Assembly: GCA_002398515.1 (NCBI GenBank)
Contig: DGZL01000079.1
Location: 1 to 10,130 of the forward strand
Direction of reading: 5' to 3'
Source: Firmicutes bacterium UBA4981
GTDB taxonomy: Bacteria > Bacillota > SHA-98 > UBA4971
Length of the DNA: 10,130 bases
How positions within the stretch are numbered: position 1 is the stretch's first letter; each line of letters starts with the position of its first letter. Below are positions 1-6,849 of this stretch, in pieces. The position numbers were made by a program, and so were the translations under genes. The notes under the pieces were generated by a model. The model saw only the letters and a program-made list of their open reading frames with translations, was not told the origin of the DNA and searched no databases.

Positions 1-140
1 ACAATATCCAAAGGTTTCATGTGAAACATCAGCCCCAGGAACACGGATGAGACTAACATAGCAATACCCAGGTTAATACGCTTGCGAAGAGCAATAACTA
101 AGAGAAAGGCCACTACCAGTATTTTGATCAATGAAGACAT
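1..140 (-). CDS. Partial membrane protein, DUF401-like (N-terminal 46 codons)
   Basis: This reading frame starts at an ATG (138-140) and stays open to the left edge, so only the first 46 residues are visible. The start is supported by AAGGAG 12 nt upstream. The peptide is hydrophobic: a first likely membrane helix at about residues 4-18, a basic turn (RKR, 19-21), then a second hydrophobic stretch at about 23-38. The pattern of short helix, RK-R-NLG turn and second helix resembles DUF401 family integral membrane proteins, which have many predicted helices and no established substrate. It lies 158 bp after the acidic amino acid symporter on the same strand, with a terminator between, so it may have its own promoter. 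The membrane nature is clear; the family call is from recall of the N-terminal pattern and is only moderately secure. A transporter of another family is the main alternative. Confidence 0.55.
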   Translation of the reverse strand, partial: MSSLIKILVVAFLLVIALRKRINLGIAMLVSSVFLGLMFHMKPLDI

Positions 141-183
141 ACTTATCGACGGCTCCTTCTGTGTCCTACGCAATTAGCGTACC

Positions 184-235
184 AAAAAGCAGGACCGAAC
201 TCTGCTTCTGCTTCAAGCACGACCGCCGGTCCTGC
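184..235 (-). terminator. Rho-independent terminator after the symporter gene
   Basis: On the minus strand a perfect 9-bp GC-rich stem, GCAGGACCG/CGGTCCTGC (227-235 with 189-197), is followed directly by TTTTTGG. The loop is long (29 nt). It starts 64 nt beyond the symporter stop codon, in the right orientation to end that transcript. Because it lies only about 45 nt before the next gene's start, it could also act as an attenuator for read-through. The long loop is the main weakness. Confidence 0.6.
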
Positions 236-298
236 CACTCATCTGTATCCTATTTCTGCCCGTCTACTTATCAACGCACAGACTTAGTATACTATGAA

Positions 299-1510
299 TT
301 AACCGCCGACACCAACCCCGGGAGTCACACGAATCAACTCTCCTTCGCTGGCGGCAATCACAACAGCGCCTGCAGCGTCTCCCGTCACGTTCATGGAGGT
401 TCTGATCATGTCGAGAATCCTGTCTATACCTGCAACAAGCAAGATGCCTTCAAGAGGCAACCCTACTGTCTCAAGGACTAAGCTAAGCATAATCATTCCC
501 GCTCCGGGCACTCCCGCTGTTCCAATTGAGGCTAAAGTCGCAGCGACAATAATCATAATGTACTGAGGGAAACCAAGCTTTATGCCGAAGACATTAGCTA
601 TAAATACTGCACATACACCCTGATAAATTGCTGTTCCGTCCATATTGATAGTGGCACCGAGCGGCTGGACAAAGCTGGCTATCTCTTTAGGCACACCAAG
701 ATTCTCTTGAGCAAGCCTCATCGAAATCGGCAATGTGGCAGAACTGGAACAGGTACTGAACGCAACCGCCATTGCCTCGAAGAATCCCTTAAAGAACTGG
801 ACAGGGCTCATTCCGGCAAAGATGCGCACAGCGCCTGAATAGACGATGACGGCATGGAGAATATTAACGAAGTAGACTACGAATATCACCTTTGCCAGAG
901 GGAGAAGCACTTCTGCGCCGGCTGTCCCTACTACCCAGGCAATAAGGGCAAATACGCCGATAGGCGCAAAGTTCATTACCATGCCTACGATTCTATACAT
1001 TATTTCAGCTATACTGTCAAAGAAGTTGAGAGCGGGTTTGCCCTTCTCTCCTATGAGGGAAATGGATATGCCGACAAACAGGGCAAATACGATAATCTGA
1101 AGCATGTTATCAGTAGCCATGGCGCTAATGGGGTTTGTAGGCACCATGTTTAGAATTACCTCCGCAACCTTTGGCATGGCTTTAGCCTCATATGTGCCGA
1201 CTTCTGTGAGGACGTAACCGCCTGCAGGGTTAAAGATAATCGCGAAGATGATTGCAAGAGTGATTGCTATAGCTGTAGTCGCTAAGAAATAAATAATCGT
1301 CTTTGCGCCGACCCGACCCAGCTTTCTGAGGTCACCGATGCTGGACGCGCCGACTACAAGCGAACAGAAGACCATTGGGACAATGAGCATCTTAATAAGC
1401 CTGATGAATAAATCTCCCAGTGGTTTTACCACTGCGATAGAAGGCCCCACAACTAAGCCTACAACTGCACCGAGGGCGAAACCGATTAGAATCTTAACCC
1501 ATAGTTTCAT
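299..1510 (-). CDS. Dicarboxylate/acidic amino acid:cation symporter (DAACS/GltP-DctA family)
   Basis: A 403-residue inner-membrane transporter that should couple Na+ or H+ entry to uptake of aspartate, glutamate or C4-dicarboxylates. The whole family fold is visible: TM1-TM2 at residues 5-55, the serine-rich HP1 tip FSTCSSSATLP at 251-261, the TM7 cation motif NMDGT at 289-293, the HP2 loop GTAGVPGAG at 330-338, and TM8 with D367, R370, T371, N374 and D378. By alignment to GltPh, R370 corresponds to the arginine that binds the side-chain carboxylate. This favours an acidic substrate over a neutral one (family knowledge). Length is typical. The ATG start has AGGAGG 12 nt upstream. It follows the racemase gene by 272 bp on the same strand, and with aspartase and racemase nearby aspartate is the likely substrate. 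Glutamate, succinate or fumarate cannot be excluded. Confidence 0.93.
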   Translation of the reverse strand: MKLWVKILIGFALGAVVGLVVGPSIAVVKPLGDLFIRLIKMLIVPMVFCSLVVGASSIGDLRKLGRVGAKTIIYFLATTAIAITLAIIFAIIFNPAGGYVLTEVGTYEAKAMPKVAEVILNMVPTNPISAMATDNMLQIIVFALFVGISISLIGEKGKPALNFFDSIAEIMYRIVGMVMNFAPIGVFALIAWVVGTAGAEVLLPLAKVIFVVYFVNILHAVIVYSGAVRIFAGMSPVQFFKGFFEAMAVAFSTCSSSATLPISMRLAQENLGVPKEIASFVQPLGATINMDGTAIYQGVCAVFIANVFGIKLGFPQYIMIIVAATLASIGTAGVPGAGMIMLSLVLETVGLPLEGILLVAGIDRILDMIRTSMNVTGDAAGAVVIAASEGELIRVTPGVGVGG

Positions 1511-1782
1511 ATGACATCGACCCTCCTGGTTTGTTTAGTGATCCACACCGCGGGGAAACAACCGATTCCTTCAGTCGCTTTCCATCATCACCCCCAATCC
1601 CGTTGTAGTGGATCTAATAGGGTTAACGATCTTATCACTAGGTGCCGGTAAGGTTCTGTTTTCAAGGTCCCACGCCTTGGGAGACATTTCCTAAAATCTT
1701 CGTGAACAGATTTTTTCTGCAACGTATCAAGGAATTCCTGCTAAGCGCCGGCAGGAAAATCCTATTATTTTTGGCATCCGCT
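1511..1782 (-). other. Spacer between racemase and symporter genes, with weak hairpins
   Basis: This 272-bp stretch holds no convincing gene or promoter. Just after the racemase stop lies an inverted repeat, TTCCTGC/GCAGGAA (1735-1741 with 1751-1757), which could be a weak terminator but has no good U-tract on the minus strand. At 1663-1682 two short hairpins share bases and cannot form together (CAAGG/CCTTG and TCCCA/TGGGA). Nearer the symporter, GATCCAC and GTGGATC (1608-1614 and 1540-1546) form a widely spaced 7-bp inverted repeat. The symporter may have its own promoter or leader here, but nothing is decisive. Confidence 0.35.
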
Positions 1783-2490
1783 TCACTCAGTATCTTCGGG
1801 CCTCAATGCGCGCTCCACAATCCGACGAGCCAAAACTCGGAGAGTGTCAATCACAACAAGTCCGCGTGCAGGCCCCCTGAGCAACATAGGTAGCTCAGTG
1901 CATCCTGCAATCACCGCATCTACCCTCTCACTCATGTAGATGAGCACAGGTTCCAGAATCCGCGCAGCATCATTAAGGTCATAGCCCGCTTTGACTGCAT
2001 ATATTGCTTGCATCACAGCAAGCTGGCCTTTTTCATCAGGAATCTCAGTCTCTATCCCGCGCCTCTTCAAAGCCTTCTGGTAGATTCCTGTTCTGATAGT
2101 TCCATCTGTCGCCAAGATACCGATCTTGGAGATCCCTGCCTGTTCCACCTCAACCGCAGTCTCTTCAATCATATTGACTATCGGAATAGACACTCTGGCC
2201 TCGACTTCAGGCAGATAATAATGAGCTGTATTGCATGGGAAAGCCAGAAAAGTTACGCCCGCCTTCTCCAGCAATTGGAATGACTCTACCAGGGCCTTGA
2301 CAGGTGACGGCCCCTCGCCCAGAATAGCCTTTGTTCTATCCGGGACTTGGGGGTTACTATAGACCAAAAGTGGTACGTGCTCTTGATCACAGGTGGCCGG
2401 AGTCTCCTCCGTCACCAAACGCATAAGCTCAATAGTGGCAAGCGGACCCATTCCGCCGACAATACCGGCAAGCTGTGCTCTTGGTATCAT
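1783..2490 (-). CDS. Aspartate/glutamate racemase family protein
   Basis: A 235-residue cytosolic, cofactor-independent racemase that interconverts L- and D-aspartate (or a close relative) using two cysteines as acid and base. The N-terminal nucleotide-fold-like motif GIVGGMGP is at residues 9-16. The first catalytic Cys is C86 in FPCNTAH and the second C197 in GCTELP, the full signature of the aspartate racemase branch. Length is normal. A GTG one codon earlier (2491-2493) extends the frame, but AGGGA at 2498-2502 is 7 nt from the ATG at 2490 and only 4 nt from the GTG, so the ATG is preferred. It lies 97 bp after aspA and upstream of the acidic amino acid symporter. This context supports aspartate as substrate and suggests use of D-aspartate. 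Glutamate or another acidic D-amino acid is possible, since substrate cannot be read from sequence alone. Confidence 0.88.
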   Translation of the reverse strand: MIPRAQLAGIVGGMGPLATIELMRLVTEETPATCDQEHVPLLVYSNPQVPDRTKAILGEGPSPVKALVESFQLLEKAGVTFLAFPCNTAHYYLPEVEARVSIPIVNMIEETAVEVEQAGISKIGILATDGTIRTGIYQKALKRRGIETEIPDEKGQLAVMQAIYAVKAGYDLNDAARILEPVLIYMSERVDAVIAGCTELPMLLRGPARGLVVIDTLRVLARRIVERALRPEDTE

Positions 2491-2514
2491 CACTCAATCC
2501 CTGCCTACTCCATA

Positions 2515-2573
2515 CTTATGGCGTCTATTTGTCATTTTTCTGCGCCTTCAACCGCATCCTATTGTGCCATAAG
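2515..2573 (-). repeat. 8-bp inverted repeat in the aspA-racemase gap
   Basis: CTTATGGC (2515-2522) and GCCATAAG (2566-2573) are perfect reverse complements separated by 43 nt. They fill most of the 97-bp gap between the aspA stop and the racemase start. In mRNA this would make a stem ending about 25 nt before the racemase ATG. There is no U-tract, so it is not an obvious terminator. An mRNA stability or processing element is possible, as is chance. Confidence 0.3.
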
Positions 2574-2587
2574 GAATTCCAAACAGC

Positions 2588-4090
2588 TCAATCGTCTGAC
2601 TCGGTTGAAGCGGCCTCAGCGTTCTTGCTAGCGTTCCCTTGACACGCTAGGTCTCGTCGGGATCTTAGGGGCTGTGTTAGCTGAGACGGAGAGAATATAT
2701 GGTTTAACTCATCTTCCGTCATGAGTCCTCTTTCGAGCACAATTTCCCTGATGCTCTTACCTGTAGCACGAGCTTCTTTTGCGATATCAGATGATACCTG
2801 ATATGAGAGATACGGGACGAGAGCTGTGACAATTCCTACGTTTTTCTCCACTGCCTTCCGGCCACGTTCTTTGTTGGCTTTAATCCCTACTACGCATCTG
2901 TCTGCAAACGTATTCGCAACATTACCCAAGATATCTATGGACTGCAGCAAATTGAAGAGCAGAACCGGCATGAAGACATTAAGCTCCAGCTGTCCTGCTT
3001 GCGTAGCCATGGTGACAGTAAGATCATTGCCGATTATCTGAAATGCCACTTGATTAACTACTTCCGGAATTACCGGGTTGACCTTAGCAGGCATTATGGA
3101 TGACCCGGGCTGAACTGCAGGGAGCATGATTTCCCCGATACCTGCCATGGGCCCTGAAGCAAGAAGCCTCATGTCATTTGCGATTTTACACAAGTTAATT
3201 GCGCAAACTTTGAGGCATGATGAAAGCTGCGCTAATACATCCGCGTTTTGAGTAGCGTCAACCAGGTTCTCAGCGGTCGTCAACGGATATCCTGATATCT
3301 TGGCAAGCTCCAGACAAGAAATCCGTATGTACTCCATATCTGCGTTCAGTGCCGTTCCAACAGCTGTTCCACCTAAGTTAATGACAGTAAGAGCCTCCGC
3401 TGCTTGCCTGATTCTCTCTGCATCACGCCAAATCGCCCGAGCCCATGCGCCAAACTCCTGTCCTAAGGTTATCGGGACTGCATCCTGGAGGTGGGTTCGG
3501 CCCATCTTGATGACGTCTTTGAATTCCTCTGCTTTGCTCTCCATGGCAGCAGCCAGCTTATCCAGGGCTTTTGTTGTATTTTCAAGCTCCATCAATATCC
3601 CGATTCTGGCTGCTGTGGGCACAGCGTCGTTTGTCGACTGAGACCTGTTTACGTGATTCAGGGGACTGACTATTGTGTAGTCACCTTTCTCGCCACCTAA
3701 CATCTCAATCGCTCTATTGGCTATAAGTTCGTTGATATTCATATTTATAGAAGTGCCGGCTCCGCCTTGAATAGGGTCAACAATCACCTGGTCATGTAGT
3801 TTGCCGTCGATTAGCTCGTCTGAGGCAGCAACTACCGCAGCGCCGACTTCTTTGGGTATGTAACCCAGTTCCGTATTTGCCAGCGCAGCTGCCTTTTTTA
3901 CCATAGCCGTACCTTTAATGAGAGCAGGATGTAGCTTCAGGCCGGTTATGCGGAAATTCTCGAAACCACGGAGACTCTGTATCCCATAATATACGTCTTT
4001 AGGGAGCTCTTTCTCACCAATTAAGTCCTTTTCTATCCGCACCTTACATTCTCGTTTCTCGCAACATTTGTTCCCAGCATCCATTTTCAT
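2588..4090 (-). CDS. aspA: Aspartate ammonia-lyase (aspartase)
   Basis: Cytosolic aspartase of the fumarase/aspartase superfamily, converting L-aspartate to fumarate and ammonia. Conserved blocks in order: KDVYYGIQSLR (31-41), GTSINMN (112-118), HVNRSQSTNDA (146-156), GRTHLQDAVP (197-206) and the signature GSSIMPAKVNP (329-339), with S330 as the likely catalytic base. MPAKVNP rather than MPGKVNP, followed by PEVVNQ, matches E. coli AspA and argues against class II fumarase. The 500-residue length is somewhat above the usual 465-480. The extra is a Cys-rich N-terminal run (C9, C10, C15) before the usual RIEKD start, and a low-complexity Ser/Ala/Glu tail after about residue 470. The ATG at 4090 has GAGGAG 11 nt upstream; a GTG at codon 17 would give a family-typical N-terminus but lacks a good ribosome binding site. 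Racemase and symporter genes follow on the same strand. Confidence 0.95.
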   Translation of the reverse strand: MKMDAGNKCCEKRECKVRIEKDLIGEKELPKDVYYGIQSLRGFENFRITGLKLHPALIKGTAMVKKAAALANTELGYIPKEVGAAVVAASDELIDGKLHDQVIVDPIQGGAGTSINMNINELIANRAIEMLGGEKGDYTIVSPLNHVNRSQSTNDAVPTAARIGILMELENTTKALDKLAAAMESKAEEFKDVIKMGRTHLQDAVPITLGQEFGAWARAIWRDAERIRQAAEALTVINLGGTAVGTALNADMEYIRISCLELAKISGYPLTTAENLVDATQNADVLAQLSSCLKVCAINLCKIANDMRLLASGPMAGIGEIMLPAVQPGSSIMPAKVNPVIPEVVNQVAFQIIGNDLTVTMATQAGQLELNVFMPVLLFNLLQSIDILGNVANTFADRCVVGIKANKERGRKAVEKNVGIVTALVPYLSYQVSSDIAKEARATGKSIREIVLERGLMTEDELNHIFSPSQLTQPLRSRRDLACQGNASKNAEAASTESDD

Positions 4091-4105
4091 TCTGAACTAC
4101 GCTCC

Positions 4106-4195
4106 TCATCTAAAAGTTACGAACCGGCAGTCTCTCTGCAGAATCATGTCTGCCAAGCAAATGGTACATACGGTACATGCTGAATTGTTCTTCAT
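4106..4195 (-). CDS. Possible 29-residue Cys-rich small ORF upstream of aspA
   Basis: In the 230-bp gap before aspA, an ATG at 4195 preceded by AAGGAG (11 nt spacing, like several genes here) opens a frame of 29 codons ending in TGA at 4106-4108. The predicted peptide has a CxxCxxC cluster (C7, C10, C13) plus C23, with basic residues toward the end. Its stop codon overlaps the aspA ribosome binding site (TGAGGAG) and lies 15 nt before the aspA ATG, an arrangement suited to translational coupling or a leader peptide. A frame this short is quite likely by chance, and no homologue is recognised. Function unknown. Confidence 0.27.
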   Translation of the reverse strand: MKNNSACTVCTICLADMILQRDCRFVTFR

Positions 4196-4320
4196 AACCG
4201 GTCAAACTCCTTCTGTTTCTGCCAGAACCTTGGCTCTTGGATCTAATTTCCTAAGCATTCGACAATGCTAAACAATCATACATCTCCTGGACCCACCGGC
4301 AATTACCTAACGTACCACGG

Positions 4321-5271
4321 TCATTCCGGCAGTTTCCGCAAGAATCTAACCCCCCACAGCATCGGTTCGATATGAACAGGTTCCTTACCACTGCTTGCAA
4401 GGGCTCTTTCGAATAGTTCTATAGCCACCTCTACCCTGGCAGCAAGCATTGCCTCACCTGCCTCTTGCTTGGCCTTCCCCGGATCTCCCATATAAGGCTT
4501 CATATTAGGATCGCTCACCCAGGCCAGAGTATTGGCAAGGTGCTTAAGGTCCCGTCCAAGCTTACGACCTCCGAGAAGACTAATGAATCTGCCCAGACCC
4601 GCAACAAAAGCGGAGCCCCCACGTAGCGAAGGAGGCAGAGAAGGTTCCACCTCTTTGAAATTCCTTGCCGCTTTCCCAGGATAGGATGCAAGCATAAGAG
4701 AAGTCTCATTTGTGCCGGCATGACTATCCGGGTCATCTCCGCATTCGCCCGGCCCGAGCCCAGTGCGCTGCATGAAGTCTGAATCATGCTGAACCATATG
4801 ACGAAAGACCAGTCCAAAGGGGTCTATCAGGTAGAAGTTGTGCTTGTGCCACAATTTCCTTGCAGACGCTTCAATAGCCATCTGATGGCGAGGCCCTCCA
4901 TGATTATCTGCAACGAAGAGATAACGAAATCCTTGTTCCGCCAGGCCTTGCCCGTATGCGGTGAGAATCCCTTCAAGATGTGGAGCCGGGATAGATAATG
5001 AGCCTGGATAAGGCAAAGCATCTGACCCTGCATAAAGCGGAGGCAACTTGACAAGCGTCAGCTCGGGATGGTTCTTTCCGAGTTCCGACACATAACGGTC
5101 TAGAAGCTCCTCAGCAATAAAGACATCCGTCCCTACCGGAAGATGCGGACCATGAATCTCAATCGGACTTACACTTATCAGGAAAACTGTCTTCTCCCTG
5201 TCCAATTCCAGTATTTCCGGTAGGCGGAGCTCAACGTATTCCAGGACATCAATGCCACCGGCATGCTTCAT
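4321..5271 (-). CDS. Creatininase-family amidohydrolase
   Basis: A 316-residue metal-dependent amidohydrolase of the creatininase family, whose members cleave cyclic or linear C-N amide bonds using a two-metal centre. Visible motifs are SPIEIHGPHLPVGTD (35-49), giving likely metal ligands E38, H40 and D49; DNHGG (122-126) with H124; and HAGTNETS (184-191) with E189, the C-terminal ligand. The second motif has NHGG rather than the HYEN form of true creatininase, as in most of the wider family, so creatinine should not be assumed as substrate. The C-terminal 100 residues are longer than in the shortest members. The ATG is supported by AAGGGGG 10 nt upstream. It is divergent from the M20 peptidase and upstream of aspA on the same strand. 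It may release an amino acid or acid that feeds the aspartate genes (inference). No signal peptide is seen, so it is likely cytosolic. Confidence 0.85.
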   Translation of the reverse strand: MKHAGGIDVLEYVELRLPEILELDREKTVFLISVSPIEIHGPHLPVGTDVFIAEELLDRYVSELGKNHPELTLVKLPPLYAGSDALPYPGSLSIPAPHLEGILTAYGQGLAEQGFRYLFVADNHGGPRHQMAIEASARKLWHKHNFYLIDPFGLVFRHMVQHDSDFMQRTGLGPGECGDDPDSHAGTNETSLMLASYPGKAARNFKEVEPSLPPSLRGGSAFVAGLGRFISLLGGRKLGRDLKHLANTLAWVSDPNMKPYMGDPGKAKQEAGEAMLAARVEVAIELFERALASSGKEPVHIEPMLWGVRFLRKLPE

Positions 5272-5309
5272 CAGAACAGAACCCCCTTAGTACCATTGTC
5301 CCTCATATA

Positions 5310-5350
5310 CAGTTTGTGTTAAATACCTTTAGTACTTCTGTAGCAAACTG
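5310..5350. repeat. Inverted repeat, candidate operator
   Basis: Perfect 7-bp arms CAGTTTG and CAAACTG, separated by 27 bp, with about 34 bp (three helical turns) between arm centres. The position just upstream of the creatininase-family gene suits a dimeric regulator or small loop. No regulator gene in the window is an obvious partner. Confidence 0.3.
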
Positions 5351-5552
5351 GACATTCCTCCCTGCGATTATGGCAATGGGGCGGTCGCCCGGATACCGCA
5401 GAAACCTTACAGACAAGACAGACCGGCTCCACTTATGCCAACCGGCGCAGATTATGTCGAATTACCCCGAACTCGTGGTATGCTATAGTTAGTTACTTCT
5501 CTTTTTATTCAAAGGTAATCTCACGATTCCATAACGCATGGGATGAGTGCTT

Positions 5553-5559
5553 GGGAGGT
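5553..5559 (+). promoter_or_regulatory. Ribosome binding site that fixes the M20 start
   Basis: GGGAGGT lies 6 nt before GTG at 5566. It falls inside the longer open frame that could begin at TTG 5551, which would place the binding site within the coding sequence and leave the TTG without one. The GTG is therefore the better start. Confidence 0.75.
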
Positions 5560-5565
5560 ATTGCA

Positions 5566-6849
5566 GTGGTCTATTGCAGCAACAGTTTTCCGGATCGACA
5601 TTATGAATTATCACCAATCATAGAGAGCACATACCATACTCTCAATACAAATCCCCTGGTAAAACGCGGACTCGACTTAATCAAGGCTGATGATGAAAGA
5701 ACCCTTAAAAACCAGATAACTATCTGCGAAATCCCGGCGCCCACGTTCAGAGAAGAAGTCCGAGCCGAGTATTACATGCATCAATTAGCTGCAGCAGGCC
5801 TCAATCATGTGGAGATGGATTCCATAGGCAATGTCTTCGGGATTCTCCGAGGCACAGGAAAAGGTCCGAAGCTCCTCGTGGCAGCCCATCTTGACACCGT
5901 ATTCCCTGAGGAAACTGATGTTAAGGTCAGACGCATTGACGGTAAGTGTTATGCTCCGGGGATTGGAGACAATTCTAAAGGGCTCGCCGCGCTCTTGTCA
6001 GTTATTCGTGCACTTCGCGACGCGCAAGTAAAACCTGTAGGAGATGTGATCTTCTGCGGGAATATCGGCGAAGAGGGATTAGGGGATCTAGCGGGCATTA
6101 AAGCGTTCTTCCGCGACAATACGGATATCGACGGATTCATTGCCGTGGACGGCATCGGTTCTAAGGACATCGCATACCTTGCCACCGGTAGCCGTAGGTA
6201 TGAAGTAACGTACAGAGGGCCGGGAGGACACAGCTTCGGCGCATTTGGAGTCCCCAGCGCAATTCATGCCATGGGCCGTGCTATTGCCAAGATATCTGAT
6301 CTCAGGACACCGGCAGACCCCAAGGCCACCTTTACAGTAGGCGTGGTATCCGGAGGCACGTCAGTTAACTCAATCGCTGCAGAAGCCACCATGTTGTTGG
6401 ATATCAGAGCCAACGCCACAAAGGAACTGCTGGAACTTGAAGCGCAAGTGCTGGAAGCAGTCAGATCAGCTAAAGATGACGAGAATAGAAGATGGCGAAC
6501 AGATAGTATTACAGTGGACGCGAAGTTGATAGGAGACAGGCCTGCAGGAAGCCAGGCAGCAGATTCGGTTATTGTCCAAGCTGCATGTGCGTCAATCCGG
6601 ACATTGGGCAATACTCCGTATCTCCAAGGCCCTGTCAGCACAGATGCAAACATTCCTATTGCCCTTGGCATCCCTGCTATTTGCTTAGGAGGAGGCGGAC
6701 GTGGCGGAAATGCCCACTCGCCTGATGAGTGGTACGAGAACATTGACGCTTTTTTAGGTCCGCAGAGCATATTCCTGACCATACTGGGTCTTGCAGGAGC
6801 TCACGGCATATGTGAGCCACTTCTACCGTTGCAGGGTCGATCACATTAG
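5566..6849 (+). CDS. M20-family metallopeptidase (PepT-like)
   Basis: A 427-residue, probably cytosolic di-zinc aminoacyl hydrolase. Metal-site motifs in order: AAHLDT (106-111; H108, D110), GIGDN (132-136; D135 bridging), GNIGEEG (165-171; E169 general base, E170 ligand), AVDG (193-196; D195) and GNAHSPDEW (381-389; H384). GGHSFG (220-225) gives the dimerisation-domain histidine H222. The STDAN block (358-362) and the overall layout resemble the PepT-like branch, whose members trim short peptides, though other M20 enzymes act on acyl-amino acids. The GTG start is chosen for GGGAGGT 6 nt upstream. It is the only plus-strand gene here, divergent from the creatininase-family gene and convergent with rbsD. 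It may supply amino acids to the aspartate cluster (inference). The exact substrate cannot be assigned. Confidence 0.88.
   Translation: MVYCSNSFPDRHYELSPIIESTYHTLNTNPLVKRGLDLIKADDERTLKNQITICEIPAPTFREEVRAEYYMHQLAAAGLNHVEMDSIGNVFGILRGTGKGPKLLVAAHLDTVFPEETDVKVRRIDGKCYAPGIGDNSKGLAALLSVIRALRDAQVKPVGDVIFCGNIGEEGLGDLAGIKAFFRDNTDIDGFIAVDGIGSKDIAYLATGSRRYEVTYRGPGGHSFGAFGVPSAIHAMGRAIAKISDLRTPADPKATFTVGVVSGGTSVNSIAAEATMLLDIRANATKELLELEAQVLEAVRSAKDDENRRWRTDSITVDAKLIGDRPAGSQAADSVIVQAACASIRTLGNTPYLQGPVSTDANIPIALGIPAICLGGGGRGGNAHSPDEWYENIDAFLGPQSIFLTILGLAGAHGICEPLLPLQGRSH

Larger units (their letters stand above)
5272..5565. promoter_or_regulatory. Divergent spacer between creatininase-family and M20 genes
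   Basis: About 290 bp with no convincing gene, which must hold the start signals for both flanking genes. An inverted repeat CAGTTTG/CAAACTG (5310-5316 with 5344-5350) lies 40-80 bp before the creatininase-family start and may be an operator. TTAGTAC occurs twice (5287-5293 and 5329-5335). Toward the M20 gene, TATAGT at 5484-5489 is a good -10 match, but the -35 region (about 5461-5466) is poor. A GC-rich mini-hairpin GGGC/GCCC lies at 5379-5390. No riboswitch was recognised. Confidence 0.45.

Noticed and set aside
131..481. Plus-strand frame overlapping the symporter's 3' end and the left spacer
   Set aside because: It is antisense to the well-supported symporter, contains the terminator region and has no recognisable protein features.
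1660..1685. T-box-like sequence GCGTGGGACC on the minus strand before the symporter
   Set aside because: Only the core resembles the T-box; the rest of the motif, a downstream terminator with U-tract and room for a Stem I are missing.
1571..1687. 38-codon minus-strand frame in the racemase-symporter spacer
   Set aside because: AGGA sits directly against its ATG with no proper spacing, a stop codon lies two codons upstream, and a frame of this size is likely by chance.
4163..4178. Tandem GGTACAT repeat
   Set aside because: Only two 7-bp copies 9 bp apart, inside the candidate small ORF; too short to call a regulatory repeat.
4254..4269. AGCATT/AATGCT hairpin after the creatininase-family gene as a terminator
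   Set aside because: Only 6 AT-rich base pairs and no U-tract follow it on the minus strand.
5551..6849. M20 peptidase starting at TTG 5551
   Set aside because: The strong GGGAGGT lies inside this extension and is ideally spaced from GTG 5566.
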